DNA from: Kitasatospora terrestris
GTDB lineage: Bacteria; Actinomycetota; Actinomycetes; Streptomycetales; Streptomycetaceae
Length of the DNA: 64,000 nt
Reading direction: 5' to 3'
Assembly (NCBI RefSeq): GCF_039542905.1
Contig: NZ_BAABIS010000001.1
Location: forward strand, 6,200,001 to 6,264,000
In this document: positions 8,093 through 16,374 of the stretch, one piece after another
How the letters are laid out: every line of letters begins with the position of its first letter
Numbering within the stretch: the first letter of the stretch is position 1
The notes under the pieces: generated by a model
The model's database searches: none
Told to the model about the DNA's origin: nothing
Seen by the model: only the letters and a program-made list of their open reading frames with translations
Position numbers and translations under genes: made by a program

Positions 8093-9550
8093 ATGGACTG
8101 GTTCGCCGCCCCCGAGTACTGGCTCGCCCGGGAGGTGTGCCAGAGCCTGATCGCCGCCCTCTACGTGATCGCCTTCGTCGCCGCCGCACGCCAGTTCCGC
8201 GCCCTGATCGGCGAACACGGCATGCTGCCCGTCCCGCGCCACCTGGCCCGCGCCGGCTTCCGCCGCTCACCCAGCCTGTTCCACTGGCGCTACTCCGACC
8301 GCCTGTTCGCCGGCGTCTCCTGGACCGGCGCGCTGCTCTCCGCCGCCCTCGCCGCCGGGGCGGACGACCTCGTGCCGCCGGCCGCCGCCATCGCCCTGTG
8401 GCTGCTGCTCTGGGCGCTCTACCTCTCGATCGTCAACGTCGGCCAGACCTGGTACGCCTTCGGCTGGGAGTCCCTGCTGCTGGAGGCGGGCTTCCTGGCC
8501 GCCTTCCTCGGCAACGGCGACCTCGCACCGCCCGTCCTCGGCATGTGGCTGCTGCGCTGGCTGCTCTTCCGGGTCGAATTCGGCGCCGGACTGATCAAAT
8601 GGCGCGGCGACGCCTGCTGGCGCGAGCTCACCTGCCTCTACTACCACCACGAGACCCAGCCGATGCCCGGCCCGCTCAGCTGGTTCTTCCACCACCTGCC
8701 CCGCCCGCTGCACAGGGTCGAGGCCGCCGCCAACCACGCCGTCCAACTCGTGGTGCCCTTCGGCCTCTTCCTGCCCCAGCCCGGCGCGACCGTCGCCGCC
8801 CTGCTGATCACCGTCACCCAGCTGTGGCTCGTCCTCTCCGGCAACTTCGCCTGGCTCAACTGGCTGACCATCGCCCTCGCCCTCTCCGCCGTCGACACCA
8901 CCCGGCTGTCCGCACTGCCCGCACCGCCCTCGTTCGGAGACCAACCACTGTGGTACCAGGGACTGCTGGCCGCCCTCACCGCCCTCGTGCTGGCACTCAG
9001 CTGGTGGCCGGTGCGCAACCTGATCTCCCCGCGGCAGCGGATGAACTTCTCCTTCAACCGCCTCCACCTGGTCAACGCGTACGGCGCCTTCGGCTCGGTC
9101 AACCGGATCCGGTACGAGATCGTGGTCGAAGGCACCACCGAATTCCCACCGGACCGGCACACCCGCTGGCACCCGTACGGATTCAAGGGCAAACCGGGCG
9201 AATTGCGACGGATGCCCCGCCAGTTCGCCCCCTACCACCTGCGCCTGGACTGGCTGATGTGGTTCGCCGCGATCTCACCCGACTACGCCAGGCCCTGGTT
9301 CGCCCCGTTCGTCGCCCGGCTGCTCGTCAACGACCCCGACACCCTCCGGCTGCTGCGCCACAACCCCTTCCCCGACCGCCCGCCCGCCTGCGTCCGCGCC
9401 AGGCTCTACCGCTACCGTTTCACCCACCCGCGCCAACTCCGTTCCGACGGCGCGTGGTGGGAGCGGACCCCGGTCCGCGAGTACCTCCCGCCCGTCACCA
9501 TCGAGGACCTCGCCCACCTCGCACCCCGGCACCGGCGGGGACGGCAATGA
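8093..9550 (+). CDS. Lipase maturation factor-like integral membrane protein
   Basis: A 485-aa multi-spanning protein resembling the lipase maturation factor (LMF1/DUF1222) family. It has several hydrophobic helices, then conserved-looking blocks FGWESLLLEAGFLAAFLGN, RVEFGAGLIKWRGD and ELTCLYYHHETQPMP, and a soluble C-terminal half with SFNRLHLVNAYGAFGSVNR. The ATG at 8093 follows GAGGAG (8079-8084). The eukaryotic relative helps secreted lipases fold in the ER; the bacterial role is not known. Its stop overlaps the ATG of a 51-aa ORF. Confidence 0.82.
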   Translation: MDWFAAPEYWLAREVCQSLIAALYVIAFVAAARQFRALIGEHGMLPVPRHLARAGFRRSPSLFHWRYSDRLFAGVSWTGALLSAALAAGADDLVPPAAAIALWLLLWALYLSIVNVGQTWYAFGWESLLLEAGFLAAFLGNGDLAPPVLGMWLLRWLLFRVEFGAGLIKWRGDACWRELTCLYYHHETQPMPGPLSWFFHHLPRPLHRVEAAANHAVQLVVPFGLFLPQPGATVAALLITVTQLWLVLSGNFAWLNWLTIALALSAVDTTRLSALPAPPSFGDQPLWYQGLLAALTALVLALSWWPVRNLISPRQRMNFSFNRLHLVNAYGAFGSVNRIRYEIVVEGTTEFPPDRHTRWHPYGFKGKPGELRRMPRQFAPYHLRLDWLMWFAAISPDYARPWFAPFVARLLVNDPDTLRLLRHNPFPDRPPACVRARLYRYRFTHPRQLRSDGAWWERTPVREYLPPVTIEDLAHLAPRHRRGRQ

Positions 9551-9702
9551 CGCCGCCCCCGGCGACGCCGTGGCACGCCGGTGCAGACAGGGGTCCGGTG
9601 CGTGCATGGCTCGAACGCTCACCCGTATCCTGGCCCTCCGCAAACCCCCGCCGCACCTCCCGTCCCAACGCCTCCCCCCGCCACGAACCGGACTTCACAT
9701 GA
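9547..9702 (+). CDS. Possible 51-aa translationally coupled small ORF
   Basis: A 51-aa frame whose ATG overlaps the upstream stop as ATGA and whose own stop overlaps the next ATG (9699) as ATGA. It has no recognisable domain and is rich in Pro, Arg and Ser. The downstream gene lacks a clear Shine-Dalgarno, which such coupling would explain. The product may only serve translation. Chance cannot be excluded, because the region could equally hold a promoter (TATCCT-like at about 9630). Confidence 0.3.
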   Translation: MTPPPATPWHAGADRGPVRAWLERSPVSWPSANPRRTSRPNASPRHEPDFT

Positions 9703-11759
9703 CTGTGCCCAACCTGAAGGACGCCGACAACACGGCGTCGGCCGCCCCGGCCGCCCCCGGCCCGAGGGACGGCGACGACCGCCCCAGCACCCGCGAGGAG
9801 CTCGGCCGGTACGCCGAACAGGGCGGCTTCACCCTGACCGCCGCCGCCAACCCCTGGCTCGAGGCCGCGGACTCGATCGCCGGCGCCGAGGACGCCCGCG
9901 CCGCGTCCAGCGTCCTCGCCGAACTGCGCAGCCGCGACATCCGCGCCATCGGCAGCTCCGTCACCGGCATCGCCGCCAAGGCCGGCCTCGACGTCCCCGA
10001 GACGCTGATCGGCCTCGCCACCCTGCTCGACCTGCTCCAGCGCGTCCACGCCACCGCCGCGGTCCTCACCGCCGCCGCGTACGACGCCGACCTCGACGCG
10101 CTCACCGCCGCCACCGCGAGCGGCCGCTGGCGCAAGGACCAGGGCGTCAAGCTCTCCTGGGGCCTGCGCCGCACCCTGCGCTCCACCGCCCGCGGCTACG
10201 CCGTCGGCGGCAAGCGCGCCGGACGCGCCGACCTGCACGCAGCGCTGCTCGCCGCTGGCACCGTCCGCGCCGACTGGGCCGCGCTCGCCGCCGAGGGCAC
10301 GACCGCCCGTCCGTCCGTACCCGTCGACGGCACCCTCCTCGCCGAGACCGCCCAGGCCGTCGAGTCGCTCGCCGACGCCGTCCGCACCCTCGGCCGGCTG
10401 CTGCCCGACCGCAGCCTCGACACCCACCCGCTCGGCGAACTCGCCGACCTCGTCGACCGGCTCGCCGCGGACGAGGGCACCCTCTACCGGCTGCCCGCCC
10501 TCCGCGAGCTGCGCACCGCCCTCGACGAGCAGGGCCTCGGCGACCTGCTGACCGAACTCAGCGAGCGCCAGGCCGACCGCGACGCCGCCCTCGCGGCGTA
10601 CGACCGCCACCTGGAGCCCGAGTCCGCCCGCAGCGCCCTCGCCGCCGGCCCCCGCACCCCGGCCGACGAAACCGTCACCGACGCCGCGACCGCCGCGCAG
10701 CCGGAGACCGAGCCGGAGACGGACGTCGAGCCCGCCGCTGAGGTCACCACCGAGGCCAAGGCGGACGTCGAGCCCGTCGCTGAGGTCACCACCGAGGCCG
10801 AGGCGGACGTCGAGCCCGTCGCTGAGGTCACCACCGAGGCCGAGGCGGACCCGGAGCCGGAGCCCGTCGCTGAGCTCGAGGTTGCTGCTGAGGCGGAGAC
10901 CGTCACCGAGGCCGAGGCTGCGACCGAGTCGGTGGCGGATGTCGAGGCTGCCGTTGAGCCGGTCGCCGTTGAGGACGCCGCCACCGAGGTGGAGGCCGAC
11001 GCAGAGCCTGAGCCGGTGGCCGTCGCTGAGGCCGAGGCTGCTGCCGAGCCGGAGCCCGAGGCTGACCCGAAGGTCGTTGCCGAGGTCGAGGCCGAGGTTG
11101 CGTCTGAGCCCGTTGCCGTTGCCGAGGTCGAGGTTGCTGCCGAGTCTGAGGCGGAGCCCGTCGTCGAGGTCGAGGCTGCGGCCGAGCCCGAGGTCGCCGC
11201 TGAGCCGGCCACTGCGCCCGAGGCGGACGTGGAGCCGGAGGTCGAGGCTGCCGCTGAGGCGGAGGTCATTGCCTCGCCGGAGTCGGAGGCAGTCACCGAC
11301 GCCGAGGCTGCTGTCGAGCCAGAGACCGCTGCTGAGGTCGAGGCCGAGGTCGTGGTCGTGGCTGCGGTTGAGCCGGAGGCTGACGTCGAGCTGGTGGCCG
11401 AGGTTGAGCCCGAGCCGGTAGTCGAGACCGTTGCCGAGGCCGAGCCCGTGGCCGAGGTTGAGTCCGAGCCGGTAGTCGAGGCCGCTGCCGAGGCCGAGCC
11501 GGTGGCCGAGGTTGAGTCCGAGGCGGTCGTCGAGGCCGGTGGGCGGCCGGCGCGGCCGGCGGTCGTGGCCGGGCGTCCGGTGACCGCGTACGAGCCGGCG
11601 GAGCTGGTCGCGCTGGTGCGGTGGCTGGACACCGACGGCAGCACCCGGTCCGACGACGAGCTGCTCCGGGCCGCCATGAAGGAGCTCGGGTTCGCCCGTC
11701 TCGGCCCCCGGATCAAGGAGGCGCTGGGCGCCGCCGTCGCCGAGGTCCGCACCGCCTGA
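9699..11759 (+). CDS. Acidic-repeat protein with C-terminal DUF3320-like domain
   Basis: A 686-aa protein in three parts. Residues 1-325 are a soluble helical region with no motif I recognise firmly. Residues about 329-614 are a Glu/Val/Ala/Pro-rich acidic repeat. The last 65 residues, with ELVALVRWLDTDGS then DELLRAAMKELGFARLG, match my memory of DUF3320, a domain usually found at the C-terminus of DUF4011-type helicase proteins. No helicase motif is present here. The ATG at 9699 has no good ribosome site and overlaps the stop of a 51-aa ORF. The repeat uses GCT and GTT codons more than its neighbours do. A perfect terminator follows. Confidence 0.7.
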   Translation: MTVPNLKDADNTASAAPAAPGPRDGDDRPSTREELGRYAEQGGFTLTAAANPWLEAADSIAGAEDARAASSVLAELRSRDIRAIGSSVTGIAAKAGLDVPETLIGLATLLDLLQRVHATAAVLTAAAYDADLDALTAATASGRWRKDQGVKLSWGLRRTLRSTARGYAVGGKRAGRADLHAALLAAGTVRADWAALAAEGTTARPSVPVDGTLLAETAQAVESLADAVRTLGRLLPDRSLDTHPLGELADLVDRLAADEGTLYRLPALRELRTALDEQGLGDLLTELSERQADRDAALAAYDRHLEPESARSALAAGPRTPADETVTDAATAAQPETEPETDVEPAAEVTTEAKADVEPVAEVTTEAEADVEPVAEVTTEAEADPEPEPVAELEVAAEAETVTEAEAATESVADVEAAVEPVAVEDAATEVEADAEPEPVAVAEAEAAAEPEPEADPKVVAEVEAEVASEPVAVAEVEVAAESEAEPVVEVEAAAEPEVAAEPATAPEADVEPEVEAAAEAEVIASPESEAVTDAEAAVEPETAAEVEAEVVVVAAVEPEADVELVAEVEPEPVVETVAEAEPVAEVESEPVVEAAAEAEPVAEVESEAVVEAGGRPARPAVVAGRPVTAYEPAELVALVRWLDTDGSTRSDDELLRAAMKELGFARLGPRIKEALGAAVAEVRTA
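10719..10844 (+). repeat. Three tandem 42-bp coding repeats
   Basis: Copies at 10719-10760, 10761-10802 and 10803-10844 differ at few positions and encode a 14-residue unit of the form ADVEPVAEVTTEAE. They open the acidic region of the DUF3320-like protein and suggest growth by slippage or unequal crossing over. Confidence 0.9.
11401..11541 (+). repeat. 54-bp coding repeats, 2.6 copies
   Basis: Units start at 11401, 11455 and 11509 (partial) and encode an 18-residue motif of the form EVESEPVVEAAAEAEPVA. They close the acidic region. The period differs from the 42-bp unit at the other end of the same region. Confidence 0.85.
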
Positions 11760-11776
11760 CGTCACGACGAGGGACG

Positions 11777-11818
11777 ACCGCGCCCGCCCGCCGGAGGTTT
11801 CCGGCGGGCGGGCGCGGT
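11777..11818. terminator. Bidirectional terminator
   Basis: A perfect 18-bp stem (11777-11794 with 11801-11818) and a 6-nt loop, AGGTTT, lie between two convergent genes. The right arm ends on the first base of the deaminase stop codon, so it can serve both transcripts. No T-run follows, as is usual in actinobacteria. Confidence 0.85.
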
Positions 11819-12270
11819 CATTCGCCGATGTCCTCGAACCACAGCTCGGGCTGCGCGGCGATGAAGCCGCTCATCATCCGGACGCACTCGGGGTCGTCGA
11901 GCAGGGTGATCCGCACGCCGTGCTCGGCGAGCCAGTCGTGGCCGCCGCTGAAGGTGCGGGCTTCGCCGATCACCACCCGTCCGATGCCGAACTGCCGGAC
12001 CAGGCCGGAGCAGTACCAGCAAGGTGACAGCGTGGTGACCATCACCGTGCGCCGGTAGCCGCGCAGTCGGCCGGCGTCGCGGAAGGCGGCGGTCTCGGCG
12101 TGCATGGACGGGTCGCCGTCCTGGACGCGCCGGTTGTGGCCGCGGCCGAGCAGTTCGCCGTCGGGGCCGAACAGGGCCGCCCCGATCGGGATGCCGCCTT
12201 CGGCGAGCCCGGTGAGGGCCTCCTCGACGGCGACCGCCAGCATCCGCGCGGTGTCGTTCTCCGGGTCCAT
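11818..12270 (-). CDS. Cytosine deaminase, yeast Fcy1-like
   Basis: A 150-aa zinc deaminase expected to convert cytosine to uracil for pyrimidine salvage. Zinc and catalytic residues are visible as HAE (H57, E59) and PCWYC (C84, C87). The C-terminal WFEDIGE, the GRGHNRRVQ block and the VGE-like VIGEARTF strand match yeast cytosine deaminase as I remember it, rather than TadA or the bacterial CodA amidohydrolase. The start at 12270 follows GGAGGACCG on its strand. Other purine or nucleoside deaminase activities are possible. Confidence 0.82.
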   Translation of the reverse strand: MDPENDTARMLAVAVEEALTGLAEGGIPIGAALFGPDGELLGRGHNRRVQDGDPSMHAETAAFRDAGRLRGYRRTVMVTTLSPCWYCSGLVRQFGIGRVVIGEARTFSGGHDWLAEHGVRITLLDDPECVRMMSGFIAAQPELWFEDIGE

Positions 12271-12393
12271 CGGTCCTCCAGCTCGGTCCGTCCGTCGTGC
12301 CGCCGTCGTGCCGGCCGTCGTACGGCCACCGCGGCTCTGCTCTCGACTCGTACCCGCTCGGCACCCCGCCCGAGCGGTCCGGGGACCTGACCG

Positions 12394-12405
12394 TAGGCTT
12401 CCCGC
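12394..12405 (+). promoter_or_regulatory. -10 element for a leaderless EI24 transcript
   Basis: TAGGCT (12394-12399) lies 6 nt before the ATG at 12406, and there is no Shine-Dalgarno in between. This spacing predicts transcription starting at or next to the ATG. No convincing -35 is visible. Confidence 0.4.
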
Positions 12406-13254
12406 ATGCGAGATTTCGGGGCGGGCCTGGGCTATCTGTTCAAGGGCCAGCGGTGGGTGGCGCGGCACGGCCGGTGGTGGGCGTTCGGGATGATTCCGGC
12501 GCTGATCACCCTGGTGGGGTACGTCGCGGTGATGACCGCGTTGATCGTCTGGTCGGGGGACATCGCCGACTGGGCGACGCCGTTCGCGGACGGCTGGGGC
12601 TCGCCCTGGCAGGGGCTGGTGCGGGACGCGGTCTCGGTGGCGGTGGTGGGTTCCGGCGGGCTGCTGGCGCTGGTGACGTTCACGGCGGTGACGCTGCTGG
12701 TCGGGCAGCCGTTCTACGAGTCGCTGTGCGAGAAGGTGGACGAGTCGGAGGGCAGCGCGCCGGCCAAGCCGGAGGTGCCGCTCTGGCGGGAGCTGCTGGT
12801 CTCGGCGCGGGACAGCCTGGCGGTGCTGCTGCGGGTGGCGGCGTTCGGTGTGGTGCTGTTCCTGTGCGGGTTCATCCCGGTGGTGGGGCAGACGGTGGTG
12901 CCGGCGATCGGCATCTGCGTGTCGGGCTACTTCCTGACGGTGGAGCTGTCGGCCGTCGCGCTGCAGCGCCGGGGTTTCGCGCAGAAGGAGCGGCTGCGGA
13001 TGCTGCGTCGCCGGCTGCCGCTGGCGGTGGGCTTCGGTGCGGCGTTGGTGCTGCTGTTCCTGGTGCCGTTCCTGACGGTGCTGGCGATGCCGGGAGCGGT
13101 GGCCGGCGCGACGCTGCTGGCCCGCGACCTGGCTCCGGTCGAGGAGCCGGGCGAGGAGGACGGCGGGACCGACGAGGACGATGCCCCCGGCACCCCCGAC
13201 GCCCCCGGCACCCCCGACGGGCAGGACACCCCAGACGCCTTCCGTAAGTCATGA
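12406..13254 (+). CDS. EI24/CysZ-like membrane protein
   Basis: A 282-aa membrane protein of the EI24 (CysZ-related) family. It opens with GLGYLFKGQRWVARHGRWW and has about four to five hydrophobic segments. Residues about 90-110 (LVGQPFYESLCEKVD) match the conserved family block. The tail after residue 245 is acidic and ends in repeated DAPGTP units. Family members include a sulfate transporter in proteobacteria, but the actinobacterial function is unproven. There is no ribosome site; a leaderless start is likely. Confidence 0.8.
   Translation: MRDFGAGLGYLFKGQRWVARHGRWWAFGMIPALITLVGYVAVMTALIVWSGDIADWATPFADGWGSPWQGLVRDAVSVAVVGSGGLLALVTFTAVTLLVGQPFYESLCEKVDESEGSAPAKPEVPLWRELLVSARDSLAVLLRVAAFGVVLFLCGFIPVVGQTVVPAIGICVSGYFLTVELSAVALQRRGFAQKERLRMLRRRLPLAVGFGAALVLLFLVPFLTVLAMPGAVAGATLLARDLAPVEEPGEEDGGTDEDDAPGTPDAPGTPDGQDTPDAFRKS
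13183..13218 (+). repeat. Two tandem 18-bp repeats in the EI24 gene tail
   Basis: Two identical 18-bp units (13183-13200, 13201-13218) encode the repeated PGTPDA segment in the acidic cytoplasmic tail of the EI24 protein. It is a likely slippage product. Confidence 0.8.
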
Positions 13255-13280
13255 TGATCGGACAATAATCCCAATTCCCG

Positions 13281-13325
13281 TCCCGTTGACGGGATTTGAC
13301 AGCGCATCCGCCGGTGCGCCATAAC
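13281..13325 (+). promoter_or_regulatory. P450 promoter with adjacent palindrome
   Basis: A consensus -35 TTGACA (13296-13301), an 18-nt spacer and a -10 CATAAC (13320-13325) lead to a start point at or next to the ATG at 13333, so the mRNA should be leaderless. A perfect 6-2-6 palindrome, TCCCGTTGACGGGA (13281-13294), ends one base before the -35 and is a candidate operator or activator site. Confidence 0.7.
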
Positions 13326-13332
13326 GTGCTGC

Positions 13333-14568
13333 ATGAGTGCACCGGCGGGCGTCCACACGCCGAGCGGGATCGACCTCGGCGACCCGGAGTTCTGGCGGCT
13401 GCCCGCGCCCGACCGCGCGGCGGCGTTCGCCGAGCTGCGCCGACTGGACGCGCCGGTGGTCTTCACCGACCGGGCGACCGGCCGGCCGTTCCACGCGCTG
13501 GTGCGGCACGCGGACGTGGTGACGGCCAGCCGTACGCCGGAGGTGTTCCTCAGCGGGCCGGGTGTCACCACGCCCGAGCCGGCCCGCTGGGTGCGGACGG
13601 TGTTCGGTGACTCGATGGTCAACCTGGACGATCCCCGCCACGCCGACCTGCGCCGGATCGTCTCCCGGGCGTTCACCCCGCGGCTGGTCGCCCGGGTCGA
13701 GGACTCCATCCGGGAGATCGCGACCGGGCTGGTCGACCGGGTGGTGGCCGAGCGCCCCGAGGAGTTCGTCACCGCTGTCGCCGCCGAGCTCCCGTACCAG
13801 GTGATCTGCACCATGATGGGCATCCCGGACCGGCAGCGCCGGCAGATCCTGGCCCTGGTCAACCACGCCTCGGAGAACACCGGCGTGGCCCGCAGCCGGA
13901 TCCGCGTCCCCGGTCGGGGGCTGCGGGCGCTGGCCCGGATGCAGTCGGTGATCGCCGCGCTGGGCCGGGAGCGCCGCCGCCGGCCCGCGGACGACCTGAT
14001 CTCCGCCCTGGTGACCGCCGACGTGGACGGCCGCCGGCTGAACTCCCGGGAGCTGGGCGCCTTCTTCTCGCTGCTGCTGGTGGCGGGCGTGGAGACCACC
14101 CGCAACGCGCTCGCCCACGGGCTGCACCTGCTGACCACCCACCCCGAGCAGCGGGCCCTGCTGCTGGGCGACCCGGACACCCACCTGGGCACCGCGGTGG
14201 AGGAGATCGTCCGGTACTCGACGCCGATCATCCAGTTCCGCCGCACCGTGGCGACCGACTTCGAGCTGCACGGCAACCGGCTGCGCGAGGGCGACAAGGT
14301 GGTGCTGTTCTTCGGTTCGGCCAACCGGGACGAGGCGGTCTTCACCGACCCGGAGGCCTTCGACATCACCCGCTCGCCCAACCCGCACCTGGGCTTCGGC
14401 GGCGGCGGCCCGCACTTCTGCCTGGGCGCCTACCTGGCCCGGCAGGAGATGAAGGTGCTCTTCCGCGAGCTGTACGACCGGCTGCCCGGACTGCGCTCGG
14501 TCGGCGAGCCGGAGCTGATCCCGTCCAGCTTCGACCACCGGGTGCGCGCCCTGGGGTTCGACTACTGA
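13333..14568 (+). CDS. Cytochrome P450
   Basis: A 411-aa bacterial class I P450. The I-helix oxygen motif is LLVAGVETTRN (about residues 251-261). An EEIVRYSTP K-helix ExxR and the heme-binding loop FGGGGPHFCLG (about 355-365, with the Cys thiolate) are present. The sequence is closest in feel to the CYP124/125/142 group that oxidises lipids or steroids, but the substrate cannot be read. No ferredoxin or reductase gene is adjacent. The ATG lies about 8 nt after the -10, so translation is probably leaderless. Confidence 0.92.
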   Translation: MSAPAGVHTPSGIDLGDPEFWRLPAPDRAAAFAELRRLDAPVVFTDRATGRPFHALVRHADVVTASRTPEVFLSGPGVTTPEPARWVRTVFGDSMVNLDDPRHADLRRIVSRAFTPRLVARVEDSIREIATGLVDRVVAERPEEFVTAVAAELPYQVICTMMGIPDRQRRQILALVNHASENTGVARSRIRVPGRGLRALARMQSVIAALGRERRRRPADDLISALVTADVDGRRLNSRELGAFFSLLLVAGVETTRNALAHGLHLLTTHPEQRALLLGDPDTHLGTAVEEIVRYSTPIIQFRRTVATDFELHGNRLREGDKVVLFFGSANRDEAVFTDPEAFDITRSPNPHLGFGGGGPHFCLGAYLARQEMKVLFRELYDRLPGLRSVGEPELIPSSFDHRVRALGFDY

Positions 14569-14693
14569 CGGGTACGGCCACCCGCGATCCGTACGGTTCG
14601 CACCCGCGCCGTTGTCCGCGCCGTCGAGCGCCCCACCGGCCTGCCTCGGCCTACCGTTCCGGGACCACCGAGCACGAGAGAGCGGGCCCCGGC

Positions 14694-15980
14694 ATGGACT
14701 GGCTGATCCACGACTACCGCGAGGACGACCTGGCGGCGGTCGTCCACCTCATCGACACCACCGCCGAGCTCGGCCAGGAGTCGGTGTTCTCGCTGGCCGA
14801 GTGCATCACCGCGCTCACCTCCCGGCAGCCGGCCGTGGTCGCGGTCAGCCAGGGCGCCCCGATCGGCGCCGCGCTGGCCCACCTGGCGGGCGACCGGGCC
14901 TGGGTGATGCGGATCGCCATCGCCCCGGCCTGGCGCGGGCGCGGCCTGGCCAGTGGTCTGCTGCGCGAGCTGGAGCGCCGGCTGGTCGAGCGCCGGGTCC
15001 GCCGGATCGCCTACGTGCTGCCGGAGGAGGAGCAGCTCGGCGAGGGCCTGCGCAACGCGGGCTACACCCGCCGGCCGGCGGTCGCGTACTTCGAGAAGGC
15101 GGAGCCGCCGACCGGGCCGCTGGAGGGCCTGATGGAGGAGCTCGGCGGCCGGCTGCTGCCCGGCGACCTGTGGGCGAAGGTGGCGGGCATGGCGGCGGAG
15201 AAGTCGCTGATCGAGCGCCGTGTGGTCAGCCCGCTCGCCGAGCCGGAGCGGGCCGCCCGGCACGGGGTGCGGCCGCCCCGGGCGATCGCCCTGTTCGGGC
15301 CGCCGGGCACCGGCAAGACCACCTTCGCCCGCGCGGTCGCCTCCCGGCTGGGCTGGCCGTTCGTCGAGCTGCTGCCCTCCCGGCTCGCCGACGAGGGCAA
15401 CCTGGCGGCAGCCCTGCGTACCGCCTTCGCCCGGATCTCCCGGCTGGAGCGGGTGCTGGTCTTCATCGACGAGGTGGAGGAGATCGCCCCGGTCCGCACC
15501 GAGGGGGCGGCGGGCGGCATGCACGGGGTGACCAACGAGCTGCTCAAGCTGATCCCCGGCTTCCGGGAGGGCGAGGAGCGGCTGCTGGTCTGCGCCACCA
15601 ATTCGATCCGCTCGCTGGACCCGGCGTTCCTGCGCCCCGGGCGCTTCGACTACCTGATCCCGATCGGTACCCCCGACGCGGCCGCGCGGGCCGCGATCTG
15701 GTCCCGGTACGCGGCCACCCGCGCCGACGTGGACCTGGACACCCTGGTCGCGGCGAGCGAGCTGTTCACTCCCGCGGACATCGAGCACACCGCCCGGATC
15801 GCCGCCCAGAGCGCCTTCGAACGCGACCTGGCCCGCCCCGCCGACGGCGGCGCGGGCCCGGACGCGGCGGGGGCGACCACGGACGACTACCTCGCCGCGA
15901 TCGCCCAGTGCCGGCCGACGGTGACCCCCGCGATGATCGAGGAGTTCACCGCCGACATCGGCTCGCACGCACGCCTGTGA
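14694..15980 (+). CDS. GNAT acetyltransferase-AAA ATPase fusion
   Basis: A 428-aa two-domain protein. Residues 1-140 form a GNAT acetyltransferase, with the acetyl-CoA loop in RGRGLASGLLREL (about 81-93). Residues about 175-400 form an AAA ATPase of the CDC48/FtsH-like class: Walker A GPPGTGKTT near 203, Walker B VLVFIDEVEEI near 256, sensor CATNS near 302, and RPGRFD near 315. No protease or membrane segment is present. An AAA motor joined to an acetyltransferase suggests ATP-driven remodelling of an acetylated or acetylatable protein, but this is inference. It stands alone. Confidence 0.85.
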   Translation: MDWLIHDYREDDLAAVVHLIDTTAELGQESVFSLAECITALTSRQPAVVAVSQGAPIGAALAHLAGDRAWVMRIAIAPAWRGRGLASGLLRELERRLVERRVRRIAYVLPEEEQLGEGLRNAGYTRRPAVAYFEKAEPPTGPLEGLMEELGGRLLPGDLWAKVAGMAAEKSLIERRVVSPLAEPERAARHGVRPPRAIALFGPPGTGKTTFARAVASRLGWPFVELLPSRLADEGNLAAALRTAFARISRLERVLVFIDEVEEIAPVRTEGAAGGMHGVTNELLKLIPGFREGEERLLVCATNSIRSLDPAFLRPGRFDYLIPIGTPDAAARAAIWSRYAATRADVDLDTLVAASELFTPADIEHTARIAAQSAFERDLARPADGGAGPDAAGATTDDYLAAIAQCRPTVTPAMIEEFTADIGSHARL

Positions 15981-15987
15981 CCCGGGC

Positions 15988-16245
15988 TCAGGACGGGTGG
16001 GCGCCCACCGCGTCGCGGATCTGGGCGCCGAGCTCGCTGTTGGCCCGGGCGCAGTTGGCGCAGCAGAAGAAGCTGCCCGCCACCTCCACGCCGTGGCCGA
16101 CGATCCGGACCTGGCACTGCTCGCAGCGCGGTGCGAGCTTCTCCATCGCGCACTCGAAGCTGTCGAAGGTGTAGGTGTCCCCGCTGATCGTCTTGATCTC
16201 GAAGGACAGCCAGTAGTCGTTGTTGCACACCACGCAGACCGCCAT
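15988..16245 (-). CDS. Small Cys-rich, probably zinc-binding protein
   Basis: An 85-aa protein with eight or more cysteines arranged as CVVC near the N-terminus, FECA, CEQC and FCCANC. This looks like two zinc-finger/TRASH-like or prokaryotic metallothionein-type metal sites. The start at 16245 follows an AGGAG on its strand. It converges on the GNAT-AAA gene with a 7-nt gap and is divergent from the ABM protein. Metal storage or a protein-protein role is possible; function is not established. Confidence 0.7.
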   Translation of the reverse strand: MAVCVVCNNDYWLSFEIKTISGDTYTFDSFECAMEKLAPRCEQCQVRIVGHGVEVAGSFFCCANCARANSELGAQIRDAVGAHPS

Positions 16246-16374
16246 GGAAGGACTCCTGTTCTCGGGACGTTCGGACACAGCTGCGTGATCGAGTCTTCGC
16301 CGCCCGCGGCCACCCGGCAATCGGCGGCGGTCCGAACGGATAATGGGCCCAGGGGCCCGGCTGAGGAGGCCACC

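Noticed and set aside
10719..11541. CRISPR array
   Set aside because: The repeats are contiguous, coding and without spacers; no cas gene is present.
9495..11765. A 756-aa minus-strand frame with Leu/Gly/Asn/Asp-rich repeats
   Set aside because: It mirrors the acidic coding repeats on the plus strand. The plus frame has a conserved C-terminal domain and correct context; the minus frame has none.
13333..14568. P450 as the fifth gene of the conservon
   Set aside because: It lies 10 kb from cvnD with a separate promoter and many unrelated genes between.
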